A DNA stretch of 64,000 bases from Microbacterium algeriense (GCF_008868005.1 NZ_WAAO01000003.1:620001-684000); one strand, 5' to 3'; positions 52,039 through 60,959 are shown, counted from the stretch's first letter. The notes: a model not told the origin generated them from the letters alone. Translations and numbers: made by a program.

Positions 52039-52572
52039 TCACTCGGTGCTCTCATCCCCGGCGCGGATCATGAAAACTGCTCCGGTGATCGCTGCGGCGA
52101 AGATTACGATGTCGGCGATGTTGCCGATGAACCAGTTTCCGTAGGCGAGGAAGTCCACGACGTGACCACGGGCGAATCCGGGGTCCCGGAAAAGGCGGTC
52201 GCCTGCGTGTGAGGCGGAAGCGCCGCCGAGCGCGCCGATGACGATCGCCCATCTCACGCGTTGCACTCGGAACGCGAACACGATCGCTGTGACCGTGGCG
52301 GCGACAGCGAGCAGCGCGAACACCCAGGTGAAGCCTTCCCCGAAGGAGAATGCCGCTCCGGGGTTATAGGCGAGCTGCAAACCCAGCAGGTCACCGATCA
52401 GCGGGATGCGCTCACGGTCGGTGAGGGTCGCTTCGGCCCACACCTTGGTTCCCTGATCGATCAGCACGACGACCACGGCGATCAAGAGCGCTCCACCAGT
52501 GAGCTGCCGCCGCCGGGTCGACGACAGCTTGCGCGCAGCGGGCGGATGAGCCTCTGACTGGGAGGAGGTCAT
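52039..52572 (-). CDS. Signal peptidase II (LspA) homologue in the cadmium operon
   Basis: 177 residues, four membrane segments. It cuts the signal peptide from lipidated prolipoproteins. IDQGTK (D39), AYNPGAAFS, and the catalytic pair VVDF (D140) and NIAD (D154) are present. The normally conserved GN in GGAxGNxxDR is altered to GGASASHAGDR, so the conserved Asn is missing. The start overlaps the cadD stop (ATGA). LspA-like genes with metal-efflux ATPases are known (PbrC in lead resistance), so this is probably not the housekeeping copy. Confidence 0.9.
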   Translation of the reverse strand: MTSSQSEAHPPAARKLSSTRRRQLTGGALLIAVVVVLIDQGTKVWAEATLTDRERIPLIGDLLGLQLAYNPGAAFSFGEGFTWVFALLAVAATVTAIVFAFRVQRVRWAIVIGALGGASASHAGDRLFRDPGFARGHVVDFLAYGNWFIGNIADIVIFAAAITGAVFMIRAGDESTE

Positions 52573-53177
52573 GCGAGCACCTCGATCAGACGGACGATGA
52601 CCCCAGATTCGATCAGGATGAACAGGCCCAGGCCGATGAACACGGCCGGTACGAGCCAGTGCTCGACGCGCTCCAGCCCCTCGGTAACAGCCTTGTTGGT
52701 GCCGATCAGCCGGCCGGCCGCGCACCAGACCGCGACGAGGATGAGGAACACGACGATCATGATCGCGACGTCGACTGGGGTGCTGGTGCGGAAGATTGGC
52801 GTGTAGAGGGAGATATTGTCGGCCCCGTTGGCGATCGTGATCCCTGCGACGCCCCATAGTCCGACCGCGGTGATCTTGGAGTCGTCGTCGTCATTGTCGC
52901 CGTTGCGGCGCAAGCCGCGAATGAGCGTCCACACGCCGATGCCGAGCGGGATCAGACCCAGGAACCCGACCCATTCGTCCGGAACGATCGTGAGCCCGAG
53001 CGCGGCTATCACACTGATCACGACCAGGGTGATGAACCCGAGATACTGGCCTGCGATGATCTGCCACGGGCGGGGTTTCCCTCGACTGGAGGCGAGGAAC
53101 AGCACGGTGAGCACGACGATGTCGTCGATGTTCGTCGCCGCAAAAAGGCCGATCGCTGAACCGATGGTGGCGAGCAT
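52569..53177 (-). CDS. cadD: CadD-family cadmium resistance transporter
   Basis: 202 residues, five to six membrane segments. Motifs FAATNIDDIVVLTVLF and GITIANGADNISLYTPIF, each with acidic residues inside the membrane, are the repeated halves of CadD (LysE-like) transporters, which confer Cd2+ resistance in staphylococci. An acidic loop NGDNDDDD lies between the halves. The start overlaps the cadA stop by one base, and the stop overlaps lspA. Confidence 0.9.
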   Translation of the reverse strand: MLATIGSAIGLFAATNIDDIVVLTVLFLASSRGKPRPWQIIAGQYLGFITLVVISVIAALGLTIVPDEWVGFLGLIPLGIGVWTLIRGLRRNGDNDDDDSKITAVGLWGVAGITIANGADNISLYTPIFRTSTPVDVAIMIVVFLILVAVWCAAGRLIGTNKAVTEGLERVEHWLVPAVFIGLGLFILIESGVIVRLIEVLA

Positions 53178-55087
53178 CAGCTTTCCAGTCGTGGCGTGCG
53201 GGCGGCACGCAGGCCGTTGAGGATCACGATGACCTCCGCGACCTCGTGGACCAGGACGACAGCCGCGAGCCCCAGGACGCCGAAGAGCGCGAGCGGGAGC
53301 AGGGCGGTGATGATCAGCAGCGACAGGATGATGTTCTGGTTGATGATCCGTCGACCGCGCCGGGCGTGATCGAACGCCCGCGGGATGAGGCGCAGATCAT
53401 GGCCGGTGAAGGCCACGTCGGCGGATTCGATCGCTGCGTCGGAGCCTGTCGCGCCCATCGCGATGCCGACGTCTGCGCTAGCGAGGGCCGGGGCATCGTT
53501 GATGCCGTCGCCGATCATCGCGACCGGTCCTGCCTTCGACAGTTCTGCGATCGCGGTCGCCTTGTCCTCCGGGCGCAGCTCCGCTCGCACGGCGCTGATC
53601 CCGGCCTGCGCAGCCAGAGCACGAGCGGTCCGGGCGTTGTCGCCGGTGAGCATCGTCACGCCGACGCCCTGGCCGGTGAGTGTCCGGACTACGTCAGAGA
53701 CTTCAGGGCGCAGCTCGTCACGGACGCCGATCGCGGCGACCGGTGACCCGTCGCGGTGCACGATGACGACGGTCATGCCCTGCTCTTCCAGCGTTGCGAC
53801 CCGCTCGACGAGGTCGCCGGCGTCCAGCCAGCGGGGACTGCCGACGGTGATTCTCGATCCGTCGACGGTGCCGTCAATACCGTGGCCGGCCTGCTCGGTC
53901 ACATCTGCAGCTGCCGGTGTCCCCGAGGCTGCGGCGGTGATTGCTGAGGCAAGAGGATGTGTGCTGTGCTGCTCCAGGGCAGCCGCCCACGCCAACGCCT
54001 GGACCTCGGTTACACCGTTCGTGGTGAGCACGGCGGTGACCACGGGCTCGTTGCGGGTGAGGGTTCCGGTCTTGTCGACGGCGACGTGCCGGACCGTCCC
54101 GAAGCGCTCGAAAACGGCGCCGGACTTGATGATCACACCGAACTTGCTCGCCGCACCGATCGCAGCGACGACCGTCAGCGGCACCGAGATCGCCAGCGCA
54201 CACGGGGAGGCCGCGACGAGCACGACGAGCGCGCGGGTGATCCACACCTCGGGGTCGCCCAGCAGCGAACCGATGATCGCGACAAGCGCTGCGAGGATCA
54301 GCACGCCGGGCACCAGCGGGCGGGCGATCCTGTCCGCGAGACGAGCACGCTCGCCCTTCTCGGTCTGTGCTTTCTCTACCAGTTCGACGATCGTGGTGAG
54401 CGAGTTGTCGGTGCCCGCAGCCGTCGTTTCGACCTCCAGCGCGCCGGCGCTGTTGATCGCGCCGGCCGACACAACATCGCCAGGCTGGACCTCGACCGGG
54501 ATCGACTCCCCAGTGATCGCCGAGGTGTCCAGGCTGGAGCGACCGGAGCGGACGATCCCATCCGTTGCGATCCGCTCGCCCGGGCGGACCACCATGACCT
54601 GACCGACCATAAGCTCTCTCGCTTGCACCTGCACAGCGTTGCCGCCCTGCAGCACGGTCGCTGTTTCCGGGACGAGCTTCAGGAGCGCCCGTAGCCCCCC
54701 GCGGGCCCGGTCCATCGCCTTGTCTTCGAGCGCCTCAGCGATCGAGTACAGGAACGCCAGAGCCGCGGCCTCCTCGACGTATCCGAGGACGACTGCACCG
54801 ATGGCGCTGATGGTCATCAGCAGTCCGATGCCGAGCTTGCCCTTGAACAGCTTTCGTATCGCGCCAGGCGTGAACGTCGACGCACCCAGCAGCAGACCGG
54901 CCCAGAACAGCACGAGCGCCGGAATCTCGAGGCCGGACCACTCGAGGATCAGGCCGACGAGGAACGCAACGCCGGAAAGGACCGGCACCATGATCCCGCG
55001 GTCCCTCCACCACGGCCGCTCAGCCTCTTCGTGTTCCTCTCCCGCCGGGGCGGCGGACTCGTGCTCGCAGCCGCACGCCGCGCTCAC
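53177..55087 (-). CDS. Heavy-metal P1B-type ATPase (CadA/ZntA/CoaT-like exporter)
   Basis: 636 residues. Actuator TGES near 192, phosphorylation DKTGT (D338), HP motif in STHPLA and hinge GDGINDAPAL. The membrane metal site is SPC at 294-296 rather than CPC, and the last helices carry VLVHEVAEVIVILN. SPC with a late HE motif points to the P1B-4 group (Co2+, sometimes Cd2+ or Zn2+), but the regulator next to it is a Cd/Pb sensor. There is no N-terminal HMA domain, only a Cys/His tip (C5, C7, H9). It pumps divalent metal out at the cost of ATP. Confidence 0.93.
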   Translation of the reverse strand: MSAACGCEHESAAPAGEEHEEAERPWWRDRGIMVPVLSGVAFLVGLILEWSGLEIPALVLFWAGLLLGASTFTPGAIRKLFKGKLGIGLLMTISAIGAVVLGYVEEAAALAFLYSIAEALEDKAMDRARGGLRALLKLVPETATVLQGGNAVQVQARELMVGQVMVVRPGERIATDGIVRSGRSSLDTSAITGESIPVEVQPGDVVSAGAINSAGALEVETTAAGTDNSLTTIVELVEKAQTEKGERARLADRIARPLVPGVLILAALVAIIGSLLGDPEVWITRALVVLVAASPCALAISVPLTVVAAIGAASKFGVIIKSGAVFERFGTVRHVAVDKTGTLTRNEPVVTAVLTTNGVTEVQALAWAAALEQHSTHPLASAITAAASGTPAAADVTEQAGHGIDGTVDGSRITVGSPRWLDAGDLVERVATLEEQGMTVVIVHRDGSPVAAIGVRDELRPEVSDVVRTLTGQGVGVTMLTGDNARTARALAAQAGISAVRAELRPEDKATAIAELSKAGPVAMIGDGINDAPALASADVGIAMGATGSDAAIESADVAFTGHDLRLIPRAFDHARRGRRIINQNIILSLLIITALLPLALFGVLGLAAVVLVHEVAEVIVILNGLRAARTPRLES

Positions 55088-55443
55088 GCGTCAGCCCCTG
55101 CTCCGCAGCAGCCCGGCACCGTGCAGGCCGAGTCCACACACGGCGCGTGCTCGTCCACAGCCAGCGTCACATCCACAAGCGCGAGGAGGGCCGCGGCGAG
55201 ATGAGGGTCGGCGATCTCGTAGCGGGTTTGCCGGCCCTCAGGCTCGGCGACAACGATCCCGCAGTCACGCAGGCAGGTGAGATGGTTCGACACGTTGGAG
55301 CGCGTCAGCTCTAGCTCACGGGACAGGACTGCGGGGTAGCTCGGGCCACCGAGCAGAGTCATGAGAATCCGAGAACGCGTAGGATCAGCCATGGCGCGGC
55401 CGAGCCGGTTCATGACGTCGAGACGAGAAGCAATGGTCAGCAT
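55084..55443 (-). CDS. cmtR: CmtR-type ArsR-family Cd(II)/Pb(II) sensor
   Basis: 119 residues, same length class as Mycobacterium CmtR. The three metal ligands known for CmtR, C57, C61 and C102, fall at exactly these positions here (LTCLRDCG and APCVDS); C107, C112 and C113 add a Cys-rich tail. Helix-turn-helix: SYPAVLSRELELTRSNVSNHLTCLRD. It represses until Cd or Pb binds. TATAGT lies 7 bp before the ATG, so the mRNA may be leaderless. First gene of cmtR-cadA-cadD-lspA, all overlapping. Confidence 0.95.
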   Translation of the reverse strand: MLTIASRLDVMNRLGRAMADPTRSRILMTLLGGPSYPAVLSRELELTRSNVSNHLTCLRDCGIVVAEPEGRQTRYEIADPHLAAALLALVDVTLAVDEHAPCVDSACTVPGCCGAGADA

Positions 55444-55572
55444 AAGCTGAACTATACAGTCTCCGCTGACCTATTTCCTATGCGGTCAAGCCAATGCCCT
55501 CAGGGCATGGTCTTCGAGCCCGAAAGAACGCTGCCGCCCAGAATGCACAGGCGAGCTCGACGCGTCTCTGAC

Positions 55573-56529
55573 ATGAGCCGTCTTCTGGTTCCGGACGCGC
55601 TCCGCGGGTTCGCGATTGTCGCGATGCTCATCGCGCACGCTGCTCCGTTCGTGCCGAACGCACCGTGGGCGGTGCAATTCGTCACGGCGAACTTCAGTAG
55701 TGTCGCGTCGCCGCTCTTCGCACTCGTCATGGGCATGTCGGCGGAGCTTGTGTGGAGACGCGGCGGCGCTGCGGGGGTGACGTTGCTGCAACAGGCTCTG
55801 CGTGGCCTGTTCCTCATCGTCCTGGGTGTGTGGATGGCCACGTGGGGCTCCTGGCTGGCGGTCATCCTGAGCTATCTCGGGCTGCTCATCATCCTCGGCG
55901 CGCCCCTTCTACTCCTGCGCAGCTCGGTCGTGATCGCCGCGACAGCGGTCCTTGTCCTGGCCAGTCAGCCATTGCTGAGCGTCGCACGCACCTGGATTTG
56001 GGTCTACACCGCGCCGCCGCCCGTGCGTGAGGTCACGACCTGGATGTTCCTGGGCCCTCAGTATCGGGTGGTCAACCTGTTGCCGGTGTTCCTCATCGGT
56101 GCCCTGTTGATCCGTCACGGCTTGAAACGCGATCGCTTGTTGTGGATCATGGCGGCTGTGGCGCTGTTGGCGTATCTTGCCTGGGGTTTCGGGCAGCGCT
56201 TCGGCACGGTGTTATCGGGGGACTACCTGGACTCTCTGAGGGATATTGGCTTGGTGTTCGCCGTCTACGTCTGCGTTGTGCTGGGGGCTACGGTGAGGCG
56301 GGAGCATGCAGAGCGTTTTTGGGGTGCTGTCTTTGTTCCCCTGTGCGCGTGCGGTCAGGTGGCGTTGTCCCTGTACTTGCTGCACGGCGGTCTCATCGCA
56401 CTCTGGAGTAACGCGTATGGCCGCCCTGCCGAGAACTTCTACTTGGGATGGCTGGTGATCGTTCCGGGCATGATCGGGGCGGGTTGGGTGTGGTGGCGGT
56501 TTGTTGGAACTGGTCCAGTTGATGGGTGA
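55573..56529 (+). CDS. Heparan-glucosaminide acyltransferase-like (DUF1624/DUF418-type) membrane protein
   Basis: 318 residues from ATG 55573, about nine membrane segments. The opening PDALRGFAIVAMLIAHA with SSVASPLFALVMGMSAELVWRR is the acyltransferase-type signature (R in LRG, H in IAHA). These proteins transfer acyl groups across membranes; the acceptor is unknown. Divergent from cmtR, with 129 bp between starts. I cannot tell DUF418 from DUF1624 by eye. Confidence 0.7.
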   Translation: MSRLLVPDALRGFAIVAMLIAHAAPFVPNAPWAVQFVTANFSSVASPLFALVMGMSAELVWRRGGAAGVTLLQQALRGLFLIVLGVWMATWGSWLAVILSYLGLLIILGAPLLLLRSSVVIAATAVLVLASQPLLSVARTWIWVYTAPPPVREVTTWMFLGPQYRVVNLLPVFLIGALLIRHGLKRDRLLWIMAAVALLAYLAWGFGQRFGTVLSGDYLDSLRDIGLVFAVYVCVVLGATVRREHAERFWGAVFVPLCACGQVALSLYLLHGGLIALWSNAYGRPAENFYLGWLVIVPGMIGAGWVWWRFVGTGPVDG

Positions 56530-56645
56530 TGGGCTGGCTCAGCGGACGACGTCCCAAGGCTTTCTCGCTTCGCCCGTAGAACGGGCGCGTGGCTCACGGG
56601 TTCGCAAGAAGACTTGATTGGTGGGGCTGGTATCATCCTGAGGTC

Positions 56646-57119
56646 ATGGTCGTCCACGGTCGCGCTCACAAATGCGTTAGCCGAGCCGACGAGTTCCTGA
56701 TAACGAAGATCATTACAGCCCTCGGGCTGGCGCTTCTTCTCGTTGTCGGAGCATGGCCGGGCGGCCATCGTGACGTGACAGATACGACTCCGTATCTGAG
56801 CACGACATCCTCGTCGTCACTAGGGACGCCTTCTGTCGGCCAGGACTCCGCTGGTTCCGGTGAAAGCGTTGTCGGCGCGACCGCCGAACAATTCGTGACC
56901 GGGGATACCGCAAACGACATCGTGATCGGTGTTGCCGGGTGCCTCTTGGGTATCATCTGCTGCTTCTTGGTGCTCATCGTCACGCGGACCTTCCGCCGGC
57001 ACGTCCCCGGTTCTCACATTCGCGAACGTTTGCCGCGCGCACCATCACTGGCGGCCATGACGGGGCGCCTGTTCGCATTGCCTCCTTCTCTCACACAGCT
57101 TTCTCTGTCGCGGACCTGA
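56646..57119 (+). CDS. Predicted two-helix membrane protein, unknown function
   Basis: 157 residues from ATG 56646. Membrane segments at about 21-38 and 91-113, the second ending in CCFLVLIVTRTFRRH. Between them is a Ser/Thr-rich outside loop without cysteines. Cytoplasmic tail is Arg-rich. I recognise no family. It is followed by a small hairpin and then the DsbA-like gene, so it may be the first gene of the plus-strand metal operon. Confidence 0.55.
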   Translation: MVVHGRAHKCVSRADEFLITKIITALGLALLLVVGAWPGGHRDVTDTTPYLSTTSSSSLGTPSVGQDSAGSGESVVGATAEQFVTGDTANDIVIGVAGCLLGIICCFLVLIVTRTFRRHVPGSHIRERLPRAPSLAAMTGRLFALPPSLTQLSLSRT

Positions 57120-57127
57120 CTCTGGCG

Positions 57128-57148
57128 GCGCCATCTCTTCGATGGCGC
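57128..57148 (+). terminator. Small hairpin before the DsbA-like gene
   Basis: GCGCCATC and GATGGCGC form a perfect 8-bp stem with loop TCTTC, 9 bp after the preceding stop. No U-run follows, so it may be an attenuator or an mRNA-end hairpin and not a full terminator. Confidence 0.45.
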
Positions 57149-57190
57149 TCCACTGGTCGCCCTCGTTCGTTGTGTGTGTTTGGAGTGTCT

Positions 57191-57856
57191 ATGAAATCTT
57201 CCGTGAAAGCGGTACTTGTCACCGTTGCTCTCGCCGTGGTGTTGCTGTTCGTCGCGCTGGTCTTCGTCCTTGTCAATCAGAATCGAGCTGCCGCACCCGA
57301 GACGGGGACCGCTGACGGTCCACAGGTCGTCCGTGAGAACTCGCATGTCCTCGATGACGGAGGGGAAGGGGCGGTGACGGTTGTCGAATTCCTCGATTTC
57401 GAGTGCGAGGCCTGCGGTGCGTTTTATCCCCTCGTCGAGGATCTCCGCGGCAAGTTCGATGGCGAGATCACGTACGTGATCCGCTACTTCCCGCTGCCTG
57501 GTCACCTCAACTCGAAGAACGCCGCAATCGCTGCCGAAGCCGCAGCGCAGCAGGGGCGGCTGGAAGACATGTATCACCGCCTGTTCGAGACGCAGCCTCA
57601 ATGGGGTGAGGCTCAAGAGTCTCGTGCGGACCTGTTCCGGGGGTTTGCGGAGGAACTCGGATTGGACATGGCCGCGTTCGATGATGCGGTCGCTGATCCG
57701 GCGACAGCAGAACGGGTCCAGTTCGATCTCGACGAGGGTGAGCAGCTCGGTGTCAGCAGTACCCCCTCGTTCTTCATCGATGGAGAGCCTGTCGTGCTGG
57801 AAACGTGGACCGACCTGGAGGACAGCATTGAAGCCGCGGTGAACGGTGCTGAATGA
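57191..57856 (+). CDS. DsbA-like membrane-anchored thiol oxidoreductase
   Basis: 221 residues from ATG 57191. N-terminal membrane anchor (about 8-28), then a thioredoxin_4-type domain with active site CEAC (C72, C75) in FLDFECEACGAFYPLV and cis-Pro region SSTPSFFIDG. The domain faces outside and could make or isomerise disulfides in exported proteins, perhaps keeping metal-binding Cys in the right state. Its last codons overlap the next start (ATGATG). Confidence 0.92.
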   Translation: MKSSVKAVLVTVALAVVLLFVALVFVLVNQNRAAAPETGTADGPQVVRENSHVLDDGGEGAVTVVEFLDFECEACGAFYPLVEDLRGKFDGEITYVIRYFPLPGHLNSKNAAIAAEAAAQQGRLEDMYHRLFETQPQWGEAQESRADLFRGFAEELGLDMAAFDDAVADPATAERVQFDLDEGEQLGVSSTPSFFIDGEPVVLETWTDLEDSIEAAVNGAE

Positions 57857-58842
57857 TGGCGCGTTCGCTATCGCACCGTCGCGTCATCATCGTTGGCGCC
57901 GGGCATTCCGGATTGGCGACAGCCGCCGCGCTCAGGTCCTCCGGGCTTGAGCCACAGAAAGACTTCGTGATCATCGATTCTGCACCCCCCGGTCAACGAA
58001 GCTGGGCCACACGGTGGCAGTCGATGAAACTGCGCAGTGCGGCACGCCACAGTGTCGTCCGCGGGTTCCCTTTCCCGGGCGATGAAGATCGTCATCCGAG
58101 TGCGGATGAGATGTCCGACTATCTGTCTTCGGTGGAGAAAGCCATCGGTGTGAAGACCGTGTGGAGCACACGAGCTCTTGGAGTCAACCGGTTGGGCGAC
58201 GGATCCACGCTGCATCTGTCGACCTCCGCCGGGGAAGTGCAAACACGAAATGTGGTCTGTGCAACGGGAGCTGCCGCCGTGCCGCGCATACCGGGGTGGC
58301 GCCAGGAACTGGCAGTGCCCGGTGTTGTGCTGCATTCCAGCCAGTACCTCGACCCCGCGCAGATACCCCCCGGCCGCGTGTTGATCGTTGGCGGCGGATA
58401 CAGCGGAGTGGAGATTGCTGAAGAACTCACGTCCTCCCACGACGTCACCCTCGCGACTCGAGCGGAACCACCACGGGCATCAGAGCGGCCCATCTGGTCA
58501 AGGCTGCGACGTAAGGGTCCGATGTCCGAGGCACGCCCCCGCGCAGCTTCGACAGACGTCACTCATGCCGCCGCCGTAACGGGGGTCAACGGAGACACCG
58601 TGATGTTCGCCGATGGGGCGTCCATGAAGCCGCAATCCCTGATCCTCGCGACCGGGTACGAGCCGGCAGACGGATGGCTGCCCGATTCGGAGCCCCCCGG
58701 GCAGCCATTACACGTCAGTGCACGCATCCCCGGACTGTTCACTGTTGGCATGCCGCGATACTCCCGGGCGGACGCTGACACCCTCGCTGGGGCGAGCCGT
58801 GAAGCGGCGACCGTCGCCCGGCTAATCGTCGGACGGCCATAA
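57853..58842 (+). CDS. CzcO-like FAD/NAD(P)-binding oxidoreductase
   Basis: 329 residues. Two dinucleotide folds, FAD-binding VIIVGAGHSGLATAAALRSSG near residue 12 and NAD(P)-binding VLIVGGGYSGVEIAEEL near 177, plus the late ATGYEP of flavoprotein monooxygenases and reductases. Such flavoproteins linked to CDF transporters are grouped as CzcO. Here the next gene is indeed a CDF exporter. The reaction is unknown. ATG 57853 overlaps the previous stop. Confidence 0.85.
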   Translation: MMARSLSHRRVIIVGAGHSGLATAAALRSSGLEPQKDFVIIDSAPPGQRSWATRWQSMKLRSAARHSVVRGFPFPGDEDRHPSADEMSDYLSSVEKAIGVKTVWSTRALGVNRLGDGSTLHLSTSAGEVQTRNVVCATGAAAVPRIPGWRQELAVPGVVLHSSQYLDPAQIPPGRVLIVGGGYSGVEIAEELTSSHDVTLATRAEPPRASERPIWSRLRRKGPMSEARPRAASTDVTHAAAVTGVNGDTVMFADGASMKPQSLILATGYEPADGWLPDSEPPGQPLHVSARIPGLFTVGMPRYSRADADTLAGASREAATVARLIVGRP

Positions 58843-58851
58843 AGGAGCACC

Positions 58852-59766
58852 ATGACAGAAACAGGGCACAGTCACGGTATCGGTGACGCCACTCCCCGCA
58901 ATCGCCTGGTCATCGCGTTCGCGATCACCTCCTCGGTCTTCATCATCGAAGTAGTCGGGGCAATCATCACAGGCAGCCTCGCACTGCTCGTTGATGCGGC
59001 GCACATGCTCACCGATGTCGTCGGGTTGGCGATGGCCGTCACCGCTGCGCATCTGATGAACCGTCCCCCGACTCCCAAGTACACCTTCGGTCTTCAACGC
59101 ACTGAGGTGCTCGGTGCACTCGCTCAAGCAGCTCTGCTGCTCGGAGTGGGCATCTTCGCGCTCGTGGAAGGCGTACGTCGGCTGTTCGAGCCCCCGGAGA
59201 TCGCTTCGGGAAGTCTGCTGTTCTTCGGCATCGTCGGTCTCGTCGCCAACATCGCCTCCATGCTCGTATTGTTCAGCGGCCGCGGGCGCAATCTCAACAT
59301 GCGCGCCGCGTTCCTCGAGGTCGTCAACGATGCCCTCGGTTCCGTCGGCGTCATCGCCAGCGCCATCCTCATCGCCGTTTTCGGTTGGTATCAGGCGGAC
59401 GCTGTCGCGGGCGTCTTAATCGCGCTACTCATCATTCCCCGCACCCTCATCCTGTTGCGAGCATCCGGCCGGGTCCTGTTGGAGTCCACACCTGCCGGTC
59501 TCGACCTCGAGGATGTTCGCCGCCACATCCTCGCCCTTCCGCACGTGGTCGCGGTGCACGACCTCCACGCGACCCAGGTCTCGACCGACCTCCCCACGCT
59601 CACCGCCCATGTTGTGGTCGATGACACCGTCACGATGGAAGCTTCCGCCGAACTGCTGGCATCACTTCAGCAATGCGTCAGCGAACATTTCGCCGTGAGC
59701 ATCGAACACTCCACCTTCCAGATTGAACCCGAATCCCACCCCGGAGAGCACGACACCCATGCATAA
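58852..59766 (+). CDS. CDF-family zinc/cadmium exporter (CzcD/ZitB type)
   Basis: 304 residues with AAAGGAG before the ATG. Six membrane segments, His-rich ends (GHSHG at the start, HPGEHDTHA at the end) and a cytoplasmic C-terminal domain. The first metal site LVDAAHMLTD (D48, H51 region, D55) is intact. The second, usually HxxxD in helix V, reads EVVNDALGS, with Asn where His or Asp is expected, which may alter selectivity. It exports Zn2+, Cd2+ or Co2+ in exchange for protons. Confidence 0.92.
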   Translation: MTETGHSHGIGDATPRNRLVIAFAITSSVFIIEVVGAIITGSLALLVDAAHMLTDVVGLAMAVTAAHLMNRPPTPKYTFGLQRTEVLGALAQAALLLGVGIFALVEGVRRLFEPPEIASGSLLFFGIVGLVANIASMLVLFSGRGRNLNMRAAFLEVVNDALGSVGVIASAILIAVFGWYQADAVAGVLIALLIIPRTLILLRASGRVLLESTPAGLDLEDVRRHILALPHVVAVHDLHATQVSTDLPTLTAHVVVDDTVTMEASAELLASLQQCVSEHFAVSIEHSTFQIEPESHPGEHDTHA

Positions 59767-60427
59767 ACGCCTCTCGGCACGCACCACTGCCGTCCTCACC
59801 ACCCTGTTGTTGTCGGCATCCGTCGTACTTGGGGCTGCATCTCCGGCCGCCGCTCATGACGACTTCGTTTCGTCGTACCCCACCGCCGACTCGACCATCA
59901 ACGGATCCCCCGACGAGATCTCTCTGATGTTCACCGGAACCCTCACCGGTGGTGACGACGCAACGGTCGTCGAGGTTATCGATGAAAGCGGAGCAAACGT
60001 CGCCGTCGACCCGCCGACGGTGAGCGGTGACTCGATCACCCAACACCTCTCCCCGGACGCCGCAACCGGCATCTTCACCGTCCGCTGGAAGACCGTCTCC
60101 GCCGACGGACACCCGATCAGCGGAGAGTATGTCTACACCGTCACGCCCGCGATGGCCACGGAACCCAGCACTCCGACCACAAGCCCCACCCCTGAAACCT
60201 CCCCAACCGAGGAGCCGGAACCGGCCCGACCCGCGCAAACATACGGTGGCACGGCATCCGGCGGCGGCGCTTTCGAACTGCTGCCCCTGTTCTTCCTCTC
60301 GGGTCTAGCACTGATTCTGGGGATCGGCGTTGTGGGAGTGGTTATGGCCGGGCGCCAGCGTCACCAGCGCGACCGCGCACAGGCCGCCAAGGATGCCGCA
60401 GCTACGGAGAACGACGCCGATGCGTGA
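59759..60427 (+). CDS. CopC-domain copper-binding protein
   Basis: 222 residues from ATG 59759, overlapping the CDF gene by 8 bp. The signal peptide ends at SPAAA, leaving H33 of HDDF as N-terminal residue, the Cu(II) ligand of CopC proteins. The second ligand block SADGHPISGEYVYTV is present. A Pro/Thr/Glu-rich tether and C-terminal membrane segment (about 180-203) anchor it. It binds copper outside the cell. The fused CopD domain of some actinobacterial homologues is absent. Confidence 0.92.
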   Translation: MHKRLSARTTAVLTTLLLSASVVLGAASPAAAHDDFVSSYPTADSTINGSPDEISLMFTGTLTGGDDATVVEVIDESGANVAVDPPTVSGDSITQHLSPDAATGIFTVRWKTVSADGHPISGEYVYTVTPAMATEPSTPTTSPTPETSPTEEPEPARPAQTYGGTASGGGAFELLPLFFLSGLALILGIGVVGVVMAGRQRHQRDRAQAAKDAAATENDADA

Positions 60428-60959
60428 TCGAGTCCGCCGGTCGGCCGTGATGCTCATCGTCGCCGCCATCGTCATCCTGATCGATCAAGGCACCAAGACT
60501 CTTGCTCTGAACACGTTGCGGCAAGATGCGCGTATACCGCTGATCGGTGACTGGCTCGGTCTTCAACTGGCCTTCAACCCCGGGGCGATCTTCTCGCTCG
60601 GGGAAGGTTCCACATGGGTCATCACCGTCATCGGGGTCGCTGTCACCGCGGTCCTCATCGGTGCCGCCATCCGAGCCCGGAACGTCTGGTCGGCGGTTGG
60701 TTTCGGTTTCATCGTGGGCGGTGCGATCGGAAACCTCATCGATCGCTTATTCTCGCCGCCCGCGTTCGGGATCGGGCACGTCACCGACTTCCTCGCCTAC
60801 GGGAACCTGTTCATCGGCAACCTCGCCGATGTCGCTCTCGGCATCGGTGCCGTATTCCTCATCGTCGCGGGTCTGCGCACAAGCCGTCGCCGGCCAGACC
60901 CCGCGTCCCGCCCCGATCCCGTCGACCCTGTACCCGCCGAAGAAACGGTTCACCCATGA
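60420..60959 (+). CDS. lspA: Signal peptidase II (LspA), second island copy
   Basis: 179 residues from ATG 60420, overlapping copC by 8 bp. Four membrane segments. All LspA signatures are canonical: IDQGTK (D22), AFNPGAIFS, GGAIGNLIDRLF, VTDF (D123) and NLAD (D137). It should process lipoproteins and is clearly related to the copy at 52039 (shared IPLIGD, GLQLA, DFLAYGN) but retains the Asn lost there. Pro-rich cytoplasmic tail. Confidence 0.93.
   Translation: MRDRVRRSAVMLIVAAIVILIDQGTKTLALNTLRQDARIPLIGDWLGLQLAFNPGAIFSLGEGSTWVITVIGVAVTAVLIGAAIRARNVWSAVGFGFIVGGAIGNLIDRLFSPPAFGIGHVTDFLAYGNLFIGNLADVALGIGAVFLIVAGLRTSRRRPDPASRPDPVDPVPAEETVHP

Noticed and set aside
55480..55572. Earlier start for the acyltransferase-like protein at 55480
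   Set aside because: The added 31 residues are Arg-rich and unlike membrane-protein leaders; the family begins close to the PDALRGF motif.
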